Source: Solen grandis
Lineage: Eukaryota > Mollusca > Bivalvia > Adapedonta > Solenidae
Direction: 5' to 3'
DNA length: 64,000 nucleotides
Assembly: GCA_021229015.1 (NCBI GenBank)
Contig: CM037778.1
Location: forward strand, 83,264,395 to 83,328,394
Within the stretch, counting starts at the first letter, position 1, and the number at the start of each line of letters is the position of its first letter. The translations under genes were made by a program, and so were the position numbers. Below the pieces are notes generated by a model that was not told the DNA's origin, made no database searches, and was given only the letters and a program-made list of their open reading frames with translations. Shown in pieces: positions 41,201 to 50,539 of the stretch.

Positions 41201-43571
41201 TTTTGTTGTAACAACAGAGCAACAGGGGGGACCAGGGTCACCCTCAGGTGTTGATTTATGAAAAGCTGACTGATGCTCTCTCTCTTTCCTCCTCCACTCT
41301 CTTTTCCTCTCTCTCTCTCTTTGTCAATTGAAAGAGGAAGGGAAAAATAAGTAACTCAGCTTTTTTTCCTTTACAAAGCATTACTTTTCATCTAATATTA
41401 AATATAAATGAAAAAAAAAAAAGAATACTCGTATATGAAAATCAAAATAACAAATGCTCCAATATTTAGATGCAAATTAAATATGATATTAAATTACTTG
41501 ACTCCTATATGTATGGGTATCATTGTTATATATAATGATCTTGATTTTTCAGTATTAAATTATATCAATGTCATGAATTACGATACTGAATGACTGACAT
41601 ATAGAAGCCGATTAAAAGATATGATTTTGATATAAAAAGAATTAAATTGATTATCTATTTTTTTTCTTCCCTGGCATATTTCCCACAGGACGTCATGTTG
41701 CCTTAAGTTGATATTTATTGGTTTCAGCTTTTAAAGTTCACAAATGAATCGACCATATCATTTTCCATCCCTGACATAAAAGCACTTTTGTCATTTATAG
41801 GCCTTTCTCATGATGATAAAAACTTTCCCATGTAAATCAAGGCAATGGAGTCTTCAGGTAATAGACACCTGAATGCAACTCTTTATCAAATCACCGGTAC
41901 AACCGGAGGTCAACCTAACCAGCCTGTACTTATCTATGATTTTATAAAAATGTGCTAGCTGATCAAGATTTGAATCGTGCAACACTTCTAAGGCTTGGAA
42001 ATGTTTAAAATCTTGCAATGGAAACCCTTGATGGATTTATATTATGATTAACACTGATAGATCTATCAAATGCGTTAAAAAAAACTTCATTTGGTTTGTG
42101 TTATAATCAGTGATGAGAAACCATGGTTATGTAAGCAGGGAGCCCGGGCGAAGGGGTTCAGAAGTGATAGTTTTCGCAGTAAGAGTCGCTCGGGCGTGGA
42201 TTCTCATGATGTATATTAATAGTCCTTTTGACATGATATCGTGTGAAAATAGTTTTATGGTTACTGGATAGCTGAAGTTATGCAGTGTGAACCGACCATT
42301 GATGGCTGCAGAAATATGACCGGTCACGAAATGTTTATGACATTTATTGTCCGTGTTCTAGAGTTTTTTAAGCCTTTTTTTTAGAATTTTTTTTTGGAGA
42401 GGAGGGGTGAAAACTTCTTTTTTTTCTACTCTTCCAATTTTTTTAATATTTTTTATAGACTGATGTCATCTTAAGAAATATTAAATTGCTTTTAATTGAC
42501 ATTATAAGTCAAACATGGGAACTTATTTCAATCATCTAACAGACAGAAATACAGTATATGTCAGAAAGTGTATTCTAGCATGATCACTCAAAATCATGAT
42601 TAATATTCCATTAAAAAGCAATTTACTGTTTAATGTTATATTGATGTTACTTTTTATAATTCAGATTTTACTTATTTTGCTAAATGTTTAGTTGTTTTTG
42701 GGTGTTTTTTTTTATCATCCATAGACATCAAGCAAAGGAGTTGATATCTCAGTAAAAGAAATATAAAGTGTAATCAAGAAAGAGAGAAGAAAACAATCAA
42801 ATTAAAATGTCAAGTCCAATGGAATGTTTTTATATATATTAACACAACTAATTTGATTTTTGGGCTCGGGGTAAGTTTGATACTGAACAGGGTCATTTGA
42901 AGTGTGAACAATTTAAACATTATCTTTCGTGAAAAAAAAAAAAAAAATGAATAATTAAATAAAAAATAAATAAATTTAAAAAAAGACACACAGAGAAACA
43001 GATTTCTGGCTATAGAAGAGGGTTGTGGATTTTATTTGTTATACAATGGTTTAACAACATTTTAATCCAGAAACAGTTTATGTTTTGAAGACAGTTCCTG
43101 ACATGATTAAAACATTTTTCTATCATTTATTGTAACCTATGAACCCTAGAGAACTTAAGACCATGAAATTCAACAGTATGATGCAAGATCATCCTGCATT
43201 TGACATGCAGGTCAATAATATAGTTTCACTGTTTTCTATTTTAATAGTAGTGCATTTTAGTTAAAATTAAAAACATTTCAAGGGCTTGGTGCAAAACTAG
43301 AGTAACTGTTGCTTTATTTATTTTAGTTACTACAGTTCCGCACTAAGCTCACTCTGTAATGTATTTAATATAAGATTGTGAATTGCTTCAATCTGATCTA
43401 GAACCTGCAGCAGTAGAACAGGGTTTAAGAAGCCATATCTGAGTCCTAAAGTGTTAAAAAATGTCGCGGAAAAATAATCAGATACATACCTGAGACTAGT
43501 TGAAGACTTCTAAGGAGAATCACAGATCCAAGAGTTAACATATGGAAGGAATGCCTGGTTATATCCGCCAT
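29069..43571 (-). CDS. Secreted or membrane protein: signal peptide, SUEL lectin, CUB domain, Ser/Thr/Pro linker (3' end not found)
   Basis: Four coding exons on the minus strand: 43571-43490, 35019-34738, 29818-29471 and 29218-29069, with GT-AG borders throughout. All junctions are phase 1 and the reading frame stays open for 287 residues. The order is signal peptide (1-27), a galactose/rhamnose-binding (SUEL) lectin domain, a CUB domain and a linker. SUEL lectins bind sugars outside the cell and CUB domains mediate extracellular protein contacts, so a secreted or surface recognition role in immunity or adhesion is inferred. The last visible exon ends with a donor (GTGAGT), so more exons must follow, perhaps in or beyond the 28.2-kb gap; a membrane helix cannot be excluded. 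Introns are 8.5, 4.9 and 0.25 kb. Confidence 0.85.
29471..29818 (-). CDS. CUB domain exon
   Basis: Begins after TTTTTCAG. It encodes a CUB domain of about 110 residues with four cysteines: ICRYSK, NTDCLTHI, HKCNDWMYAY and VTLCGRR. GFISTPHYPNNYSNNTDC is the classic CUB opening. Several N-glycosylation sequons are present (NNS/NNT, NLT, NSS). 348 nt, symmetrical 1-1. Confidence 0.9.
30312..31517. mobile_element. Non-autonomous DNA transposon, 1.2 kb, TIR GCATACATGCCATAT
   Basis: GCATACATGCCATAT at 30312 and ATATGGCATGTATGC ending at 31517 form terminal inverted repeats; TAAT flanks both sides (30308-30311, 31518-31521), a probable 4-bp target duplication. Subterminal regions hold repeated ATCTCCC(G/T) blocks, including the palindrome CTCCCGGCGGGAG at the left end, and CTCCCTGG at the right end. 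No transposase frame is visible. It lies in intron 2 of the lectin/CUB gene. Confidence 0.7.
31955..32015 (+). repeat. Degenerate half of the piggyBac-type MITE
   Basis: TTAACCCTTTTCTTCATATG followed by TGTTTTGACGC matches the left end of the full copies at 39.4, 40.3 and 54.2 kb. The rest has diverged. Confidence 0.45.
32240..33110 (+). repeat. 18-bp minisatellite, unit TGTAAGGTACTTAGTTGC
   Basis: About 870 bp of tandem copies with frequent variants (TTGTAAGTTACTTAG, TAAGATACTTAG, TTAGTTAGTTGTAAG). Variants are grouped into higher-order blocks of two to three units, showing repeated unequal exchange. It abuts the MITE at 33113. Confidence 0.95.
33113..33622 (-). mobile_element. MITE copy with internally expanded ~36-bp tandem repeat
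   Basis: The ends (ACACCAGCCATACTTAGCAC at the left; CACTAAGTAGTGTTGGTGGA at the right) and the inner block TTTCATCATTCTCATTTCTC then ATACCCAAATATT correspond to the 194-bp MITE at 63136-63329 read in reverse. Here the TTCTTCTCAAATAGAAATAC plus CCAAATATTATAACCAT unit is repeated about eight times between 33175 and 33475, making this copy 510 bp long. Confidence 0.7.
34593..34610 (+). repeat. Poly(G) run
   Basis: Eighteen G in a row next to the SUEL exon; such runs can form G-quadruplexes and are prone to length error. Confidence 0.9.
34738..35019 (-). CDS. SUEL/galactose-binding lectin domain exon
   Basis: Begins after CCAATTCCAG. It encodes GESVSACFNNTQKFLQINCG, then ITKAFYGYS and CTGNDTCKINLPSGVYG, and ends VEYECEP. 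Eight cysteines are spaced as in SUEL domains. The usual YGR becomes YGY and the DPC loop becomes PGC, so the sugar preference may differ from rhamnose. 282 nt, a symmetrical 1-1 module. Confidence 0.85.
35042..38320. other. Intron 1 sequence without recognised features
   Basis: AT-rich intron of the lectin/CUB gene. No exon-like frame with splice borders, RNA gene or clear repeat was identified in this part. Confidence 0.5.
38330..38668 (+). repeat. 43-44-bp minisatellite (TATGTGCAGTTTGCAACATA type)
   Basis: About eight tandem copies of a unit with TTAGTATGTGCAGTTTGCAA and ACTACATACAGGGGCA. The open frames seen here on both strands are products of the repeat, not genes. Confidence 0.95.
39419..39659 (+). 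mobile_element. piggyBac-type MITE, copy 1 (TTAA target)
   Basis: Bounded by TTAA at 39419-39422 and 39656-39659. Terminal repeats are CCCTTTCCCTCATA... and ...TATGAGGGAAAGGG. The centre holds a strong hairpin, GATCAGCCTGCGAG-TTA-CTCGCAGGCTGATC (about 39570-39600). There is no coding capacity. TTAA plus CCC ends point to piggyBac mobilisation. Confidence 0.8.
40275..40516 (+). mobile_element. piggyBac-type MITE, copy 2
   Basis: Same orientation and about 95% like copy 1, only 0.6 kb away. TTAA at both ends; the right terminal repeat carries a change (AAAGGATTAA). The central hairpin is imperfect (GCGAGTTGCTTGCAGGC). Confidence 0.8.
40517..43480. other. Intron 1 sequence without recognised features
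   Basis: AT-rich with short A and T runs and a CT-rich patch near 41280-41320. No gene or dispersed repeat was recognised. Confidence 0.5.
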
Positions 43572-43593
43572 GGTAACAGATCCGCTATATCCA
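43490..43593 (-). CDS. Exon with signal peptide of the lectin/CUB gene
   Basis: The acceptor CTTTTTCCACAG precedes position 43593; 22 bp of 5' leader follow, then ATG at 43571 (ACCATGG context). It encodes MADITRHSFHMLTLGSVILL and seven more residues, a hydrophobic signal peptide. It ends with a CAG/GTATG donor after one base of the next codon. The strong acceptor means at least one non-coding exon lies upstream. Confidence 0.85.
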
Positions 43594-43629
43594 CTGTGGA
43601 AAAAGCAAAACATTGATCACAACAACAAC

Positions 43630-43668
43630 AGTAGTAGTAGTAATGGTAGTAGTGGTGGCAGTAGTAAA
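43630..43668 (+). repeat. (AGT)n-like microsatellite
   Basis: AGTAGTAGTAGTAATGGTAG and related triplets 40-75 bp upstream of the signal-peptide exon (in the preceding intron). Confidence 0.8.
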
Positions 43669-44544
43669 ACTGAACCCTAGGGTGGCAGCTGAGCCATGAC
43701 ACAATTGTTCACATCAGCAGCTGTCTCCGTTGGATACAGCAGGCATCTACCTGTGATTCTGGAAACTGGAATGAAATGCACGTAACAGCAGATTTACGAG
43801 TCTCAGCTGATGCAATCCCTGGATATTGTAAACAGTTGCTCTGTCTTCTGTTTATGCTACTTGTTTCCACAGTTTCAAATTCATGACAATAATAATCATG
43901 CAAAGTGCTAATGCAAATGTTTTAAAAATTGCCAGGTGATATTTTATGAAAGTCAAACTTGCATTTATAAAAACATGGTATAATATCACAAAATTGTAAT
44001 TAATCATTATCTAGCTCTGTCATATATCTTTCTTTGTTTTGAGTGGATGTTTTTTTTGTTGTTTTTTTTTTAAGTTTTTTATTAAACAAATATATCATTT
44101 CAGACTTAAATTTGTTTATATCAATTCTACCTCTATAACTTGTTACAAATTTCACATTTATATAATAATTCTATTTCAATAATGCAAATACCTCACCTTT
44201 AATTAATCATGAATAATCTAAATAATCATTCTTATGCAAGATAACATTTATATCCATTTAGGAGAATCTCAGAAACGGTTAAGTCCCTCCAAGACAACTG
44301 TCACATTTAATGCCTCCTTTAACAGCTTATAGTACGTCCCTCTAAAATCCACACTCTTTCAACGTAGAAAAATCCTTGGCTCTTGCAACAGTATTAAAAC
44401 TTTGCACTGTCAAATTATTAAATAAACACTATTGATTCTACAGTAGAAGTGCGTAGAGTAGAGTATCGGACAGCAGTTGTCAAACAAACTACAGGACAGG
44501 CGGCCAGTGCGCGGCCGATCACTCCAACAATGATTATTTACGTT

Positions 44545-44582
44545 TGTGAACAGGTACTCCACTATCAGCCTCTTTATATCCT
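44545..44582 (-). promoter_or_regulatory. Candidate TATA promoter of the lectin/CUB gene
   Basis: On the minus strand GAGGATATAAAGAG (44571-44582) lies in a GC-richer island (about 44450-44660), and transcription would start near 44545. The coding start exon has an upstream acceptor, so a 5' non-coding exon here would complete the gene. The donor that would link them was not identified. Confidence 0.35.
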
Positions 44583-44940
44583 CACGGTGTGAACAGGGAC
44601 CGTACATACCCACCCACAGACTAGGCTGGTCTCTCCTGTAGCAGGAGATAGGTTGGTGTACGACAGAGTGTTTAATTGAATAATGATAAGCTCTTGTGAT
44701 TTTAGTATGCCCAATTTACTCTTGTATGTTAATATAACCATGAAAAAAATCAAGTTGCGAAAAGAGATGTATATATGTTTGTTCAAAACAAAGGTAATTG
44801 TTTTGGAAATGTTATTTTTAAAAGAAGTAAAGAAATAAAAGAATGAGTGATTATTTAGAGGATTTTGATAATGTTTACTAATATTATGTACATAATGTTG
44901 AAAAAAATGTTACAGTTTCTTTTTAGAATGGAGTGTTTTA

Positions 44941-45126
44941 AGGTTATCCATCCATCATTAAATTATGTTCATGGTCCCTCAAATGCTTAAAAAGACTCAT
45001 TGCAGATGCATGCACCCTTTGACTTGGTGTTATAGGCTCTTTTGTTCTAAGTCTTTAACAGCTTGTGTTTACTATGAAATTCACTTGATGGGTCATGAAC
45101 ACAGTTTAATTATGGATGGATTACCT
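44941..45126. mobile_element. 186-bp MITE with ~45-bp inverted repeats, TA target
   Basis: AGGTTATCCATCCATCATTA... at 44941 is matched by the reverse complement of ...TAATTATGGATGGATTACCT at 45126; the match runs about 45 bp with a few differences. TA lies on each side, as for Tc1/mariner-type elements. No coding sequence. Confidence 0.7.
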
Positions 45127-45653
45127 TAGAATAATGAGCATTTAAGCCTTTCAATATTGGGTGTGTTGGAAATATTTGTAATTGAATTTATTAATTTCCT
45201 ATCAGCCAAATTATACAGGTATTCATGTATTAAGTTCCATTACAAAAGTTGAGAAGATAAAAAAAGGTTTTATTTGAAATGAAGATATGAAATTCCAGCA
45301 AAATATAAGACAAAGTCAAATTAGTAATAAAATATCTTCAGCATAACATTGTTAAAAGAAACAAAATTAATTTTATTCAGGCTTTAGAATTACAGATTGA
45401 TAACTAAATACAAATGGGGTTCCTATAAAATCAGATCAGGTATGAATGAAAAATTATATACTCAAGAACTTTAATAACACATTTAATACCTTGGAAAAAT
45501 GTCAAATACATATATTTTATTTCCTGTTTTCAAATGATTTAAGGTTATTTAAATATGCAACGAGGCACATGTCAGCAATAGACTAGTGCATGCATTAATA
45601 ATAAATTGAATTATGTCCTACTTTTATTTTATCACTACAGAAAATACAAGTCA

Positions 45654-45733
45654 AGGGGTGAGAGCTAAACTAGGCTAAGTGCATAATTATATATGTATGT
45701 ATAAGCACTTAGCCTAGTTTCATTCTCATCCCT
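45654..45733. other. 80-nt hairpin, pre-miRNA-sized inverted repeat
   Basis: The arms GGGGTGAGAGCTAAACTAGG (45655 on) and CCTAGTTTCATTCTCATCCC (to 45732) pair over 28 bp with 24 matches, including an uninterrupted 16-bp block AAACTAGGCTAAGTGC. The loop is about 22 nt and AT-rich. It could be a small MITE or a microRNA precursor; no known microRNA was recognised. Confidence 0.5.
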
Positions 45734-45739
45734 CAAATT

Positions 45740-47030
45740 TAGTGTAATTAAGGGGTTAACCTGTGAAAAAAGAATGACATGAAATAGCAAAGTTTTATAC
45801 ATGAGGCGTTTTTAAAGTCTCCGAGTATATTTCCTAAATAGAATCAGACTACATTATTTCTGTACAGTATAGGAGCCAGCGTATTAACCTGAGTGCAGTG
45901 CTCTGCGTGTGACCCAGCCTGGGAATAGGTATACAGATTGTCAACAGATGCCCCTGGGGGGTGGGGAGACATATCGCAAAACACGTGATATACCTCGACC
46001 TCTGTTTGAAGTTTTCGATCAGATTATCCCGGCATTGTCCCACTATTGTTTCCCTCTACCTCCTACTCGAATTATACAAGTATAAAACATAAATATTTAA
46101 GCAGCGTCTTTATTGTCCCCCGTTATTTTAGGGTTCAATAGTACTAGATGTCTAGATAAGGTGGTAAACATTACGATACCTTGATCATGACGGTATTATC
46201 ACGGACTAAATCGCTTTAAGAGTCTCTATTCAGCCATGATTAAAGGCGGAATATAAAATAATTTAGCATCTTTTTTATGGGAAGAAAATTGTTTTAAATG
46301 AGATTACAAGTGAAAGTTGGGTCAAAAAAAATTGAAAGAAACGGGATACGTGATGACAAAATTGCTTGATCTGCTTGATAAGGATTAAAGGTCCAAAATA
46401 AAAAAGATAATGATGTTGCCGAAAGATTTCAAATAGGAGTCTTTGTGTGCATTTAAATGGACAGAATCATTTAATGATGGTTAGTGTCTGTCTCATTGAT
46501 TTATTTTATGGCTGCTTTGTATTTTGAATTTTTGTCATTTCCATTAGGTAAATAGAAAGTTCCCATGCCCAGCAATGTGACATAATTATTTTAGACTAGA
46601 CAGTCTGTTAAATGCAATATATTGATTTAAAGCACTCATAATCCAATGAATGATAAAGAACAGACTCATCTAAATTGTAGTCTGGTTTTACAGAAATATT
46701 GAGAGTTTTAATGCAGTTTGAGAGTTTAGGGTGGTAACCAGTCTTTTTTATTGTTTGAAATAGCATAAACTGCTGATGTTTATTTCAAAATTATGACTTG
46801 AAATGTTCTAAATGGATACCAAAATTTTGCCATTGGACTCTACCACAAGCATTTCTCCTCTTTTGCTGGGAAGATTATCAGTTACTATCAGGAGTGAAAT
46901 CTTTGCAATTGTACTTTACTTTTCAATATTCCAGTTTATTATTCAAATGCATGACCTCCAAAAGTGAATCTTAAAGATGCAATATTTAGCATACGATGTT
47001 CCTTCACTATTAATATTTGTATTTAATATG
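45740..47030. other. Unannotated AT-rich stretch
   Basis: No gene, RNA or repeat family was recognised. The frame at 45849-46043 (minus) has no domain pattern. Confidence 0.5.
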
Positions 47031-47039
47031 AAAGGTTAA

Positions 47040-47500
47040 TGCACAAGTAGCTTACAGGCACAGGAAGCTTACAGACCCAAGCAATACAGAGCAGTTTACA
47101 GGCCCAAGAAGTTTACCAGCCCAATTAGCTTACAGGTCCATGTAGCTTACAGGTCCAAGCAATCAGGAGTATTTTACAGGCCCAAGTAGTTTACAGGCCC
47201 CAGTAGTTTACAAGCCCAAGTAGTTTACAGGCCCAACTAATCCAAAGTAGTTTACAGGCCCAAGTAGTTTACAGGCCAAAACAATCAAGAGTATTTTACA
47301 GGTCCAAGTAGTTTACAGGTCCAAACCATCAAGAGTAGTTTACAGGTCCAAGTAGTTTACAGGTCCAAACCATCAAGAGTAGTTTACAGGCCCAAACAAT
47401 CAAGAGTTTACAGGTCCAAGTAGTTTACAGGAATTTAAAGGCCAAACAATTAAGTGTAGTTTACAGGCCCAAACATTCAAGAGTGATTTACAGGCTGATA
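47040..47500 (+). repeat. Irregular ~17-bp minisatellite (GTAGTTTACAGGCCCAA)
   Basis: About 20 imperfect copies of AGTTTACAGG(C/T)CCAAG, separated at intervals by AATCAAGAGT-like spacers that create a longer-period repeat. Confidence 0.9.
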
Positions 47501-47509
47501 GGCTCAGTA

Positions 47510-49730
47510 ATGTTCACTACCTCAGTACCTTGAGTTTAAGTCTACCTCTTCAGACTCTTCATTCCTGGATCTGGCTAATCAAATTGTTTTATACACATGT
47601 GTCCTGCCTTGCAGGATTTGGACGCTTTTCATCACCTTTTTAACAAACAGCCTTTTGAATTGAAAAAGATCACAATGTAGTAGTGTGTCAAGGCTCGGTC
47701 ATATTGTCATTCTTGTACCTTCAGGGATGTCAGTAACACTTGCAGTTAAATGAACTCAACACAGATCACCGGGAACTAGGAACAAGTTACCAAGGCATCC
47801 AGATTAAAGCAAGATCAGCCTGCATGTTGATCTTAAACATTTTGATGGATATTTTTAGTTGGGCAACTACAAGTAAACATTGAACACCCATACCAGTCAG
47901 ATATCATCTCTCATGTCAATTTTTCACTGTTAAAAGCTGTTAAAATTTGTCTCCAGGATTAAAGGATCTTTTTATATCATTTCCATCAGGTTTTCTCCAT
48001 AGGGGTCCTGAGCTTATTGTCAATTTCTGTCAATTTGGATGTCAATACTTTAAGGGCCTTACTTTATTGGCCCAATTGAACCTTTTACAGTTACTCAATA
48101 CCAATTTTGGTGAGGAAAGACATAATGAGCTCAGCCTGAATAGAAGCGTGCCCGAACATCAGGTCTCTCTCTTTGATGTTGGAGAGGGGTTAACCCCACA
48201 CCACCTGTTCCCTATTGACCCCTTTTTCTCTCTGGGCGAAAGATGGATGGGCAAATGTACCCCAGTGTAGTTGCAAGATTGGGGTTCTTAGTTCGGCTGG
48301 AACCTTTTTCACACAAAAAGTATACAAAAAATTACCTTTGTGATTATTTTAGCTACTCTTCATGACCTTGGAGAGGAGGAGAAAAAAAAAGGAGAAATGA
48401 TTTAAGTCTGATCTTGCTTTATATTGATGGTTGATTTTTTATCTAGAATGGTGTAATTAAGGGATAAAGGTGTGTAATTGACCGTAAATAGTTAATATTG
48501 ACATTATTCAGATTCTGATCTAGATATTGGGGACTGGTATTGATTTAATGATAAATGCAAAAATTATCAGGTTTTGGGATTATACCTTGAAATTTGAATC
48601 CTAATCATATGGCAATTTGCATCATATTTCCCTATTATTCTTGGATTTCATTTACCGATTACCAGTCTAAAAGACAATAAAATCACATCCTTTCAGAAAT
48701 TAGATTTGTATGTTGTTTTTTTTGTTTTGTTTTTTTTACATAATTATGTATCATAATGGCTGCATTTGAAACCTTTGTTTGAAGGAAATTTTCAATAAAT
48801 CACATGTTAATAGGGCAGGTTACTACAGGTGTCCAGTGGTGTTTTATTTTTCACAGGTAAAAAAAAAAAATACACAAAGGATAAGAGGAGACGCAAGCCA
48901 CATAACAAAGCTTTCTTGTAATTAATCAGTGTATCATGATAGTACAGTGAGTTTTTCACCTGTCGAAGTATGTATGAAATCTGCAGCAGACAAAACTGTC
49001 AAATTCCCTCCAAAACCTATCTGAAGGACAGATGCTCGGCAAATAATGGCGACAGTCTAGCAGATAAATGTATGGCTAATGATAGATTTGATAAAACCAT
49101 CACATGAGACGTCTATATCCTCAGATGTTTTTATTATAAAAGTCAGCAGCGTAAATAAAAAGCTTTTGTGTGAATTAATTTGTTTACCTTTTGTGGTAGG
49201 GTAGGCACGCGCCTTAATTTCTTTCAGCCAATGAGAGTAGAGAAGGATGAAAGGAGAATGTTTCAGTCGTGTGCCGGCTGTCAGGGGCACACTAACGCCA
49301 CCTGGTGCCTAAATTTGTCATACTTGAATGATAAATTGGGGAGAATCGTTGGGAGAATTGGCCAGGTTCAAACAGTTTATCTGATATGGACTAATTTTAT
49401 GGCTCTCTTTAGATTTTGACGGGCCGCACTTGTTTATTCTATGATTGTAGAAGGATTACTCTTGTATTGCGGTAAATAGCCATCAAATGGATGAACAATT
49501 GAAGAAAGCATATGGGGCTGAATTATGTATCATATCTGTTGGTTGTGATAATATGCTTTTATGGTAGTTTGGTGGTAGTGTAACTGATTAAGGCCCTGGG
49601 GGCATTGGGGAGATTGGTGTCTCTGTTTAATGATAGAATATGTACCAGGGATACTGGAACGCTAAGATTTGGGGGGTTGGGTTGTGTTCTGTTATTTGTC
49701 GAACTGTAATAACTAGGTGAGGAGGATAAT
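47510..49730. other. Unannotated stretch
   Basis: The 107-codon frame at 47947-48270 is the longest here but has no recognisable domain, signal or splice context. Confidence 0.45.
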
Positions 49731-49734
49731 TAAA

Positions 49735-49900
49735 GACCAGGTAGAGAGTGAGAGAAGAGAGAGAAAGGTTGAGAGAGATCAGTGTGAAAAGAAGAGAGAA
49801 CAGGAGAGAGAGAGAGAGGTGGTGGATGTAATGTGGAGAGGGAGGAGGAGATAAGAGAGGACATAGACAGAGAGAATAAAATATCAAGAAAGAAAAAGAG
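49735..49900 (+). repeat. Purine-rich (GA)n-like tract
   Basis: About 165 bp, almost all A and G (AGAGAGTGAGAGAAGAGAGA and similar). Minus-strand frames across it are low-complexity Leu/Ser runs and not genes. Confidence 0.9.
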
Positions 49901-50503
49901 ATATATGAGGAAAAATATTAGGAAATGATTCAAAACAATCAGACTCAAGTTCTGTTATGCATGAACATAATTCATATTCAAAGAAATAAGAAGATTGGAC
50001 AACTGAATATAGGATTGTGTTGAACTTTATGGAAACAGAGACTTTGCTCTCAAGAAGTGAGGAACTTGAAGATGAACAAATAGGCCATAACCTTTCAAGT
50101 TAAGATCAGAGACTATTTATTAAAGATAGAAGAAGCTAACCCAAGTCTAGTAATTAGGTTCATTGCAGTGTAAAACTTTTTAAGTGATTGATTGTAAAAG
50201 TGTATGATGTGTATTTGTATATCATATGAGTAAGTTTATAAAAGAATGAGAGAAAAGTATGCATGTATAATTGTATAAGTGTAAAATTCTGTATGTGTAT
50301 AATAATTGTACAGTGTAAAGCATTAAATTGTGATGTTGCATCATTATTGTATAAGCATAAATTGTGCTGCATATATAATTATATGAGATTTTCATATGTG
50401 TAAAAGTTAATATAAAGGTGATTTCTAATATATGTTAAACTCTTTAAAAAAGTTGAAATTTTTTCTGGACGGTATTCAGTACTGTATATATATTACTGTT
50501 ATT

Positions 50504-50509
<6 letters not shown>

Positions 50510-50535
<26 letters not shown>
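50510..50535. repeat. (TA)n microsatellite
   Basis: TATATATATATATATATATA and flanking repeats, followed by AAGTATGTCC. Confidence 0.9.
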
Positions 50536-50539
50536 AGTA

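Noticed and set aside
47947..48270. 107-codon plus-strand frame as a gene
   Set aside because: No domain, no signal peptide, no splice or promoter context; length is possible by chance in 64 kb.
49627..49948. Leu/Ser-rich minus-strand frames as membrane proteins
   Set aside because: They come from the purine-rich (GA)n tract read on the opposite strand.
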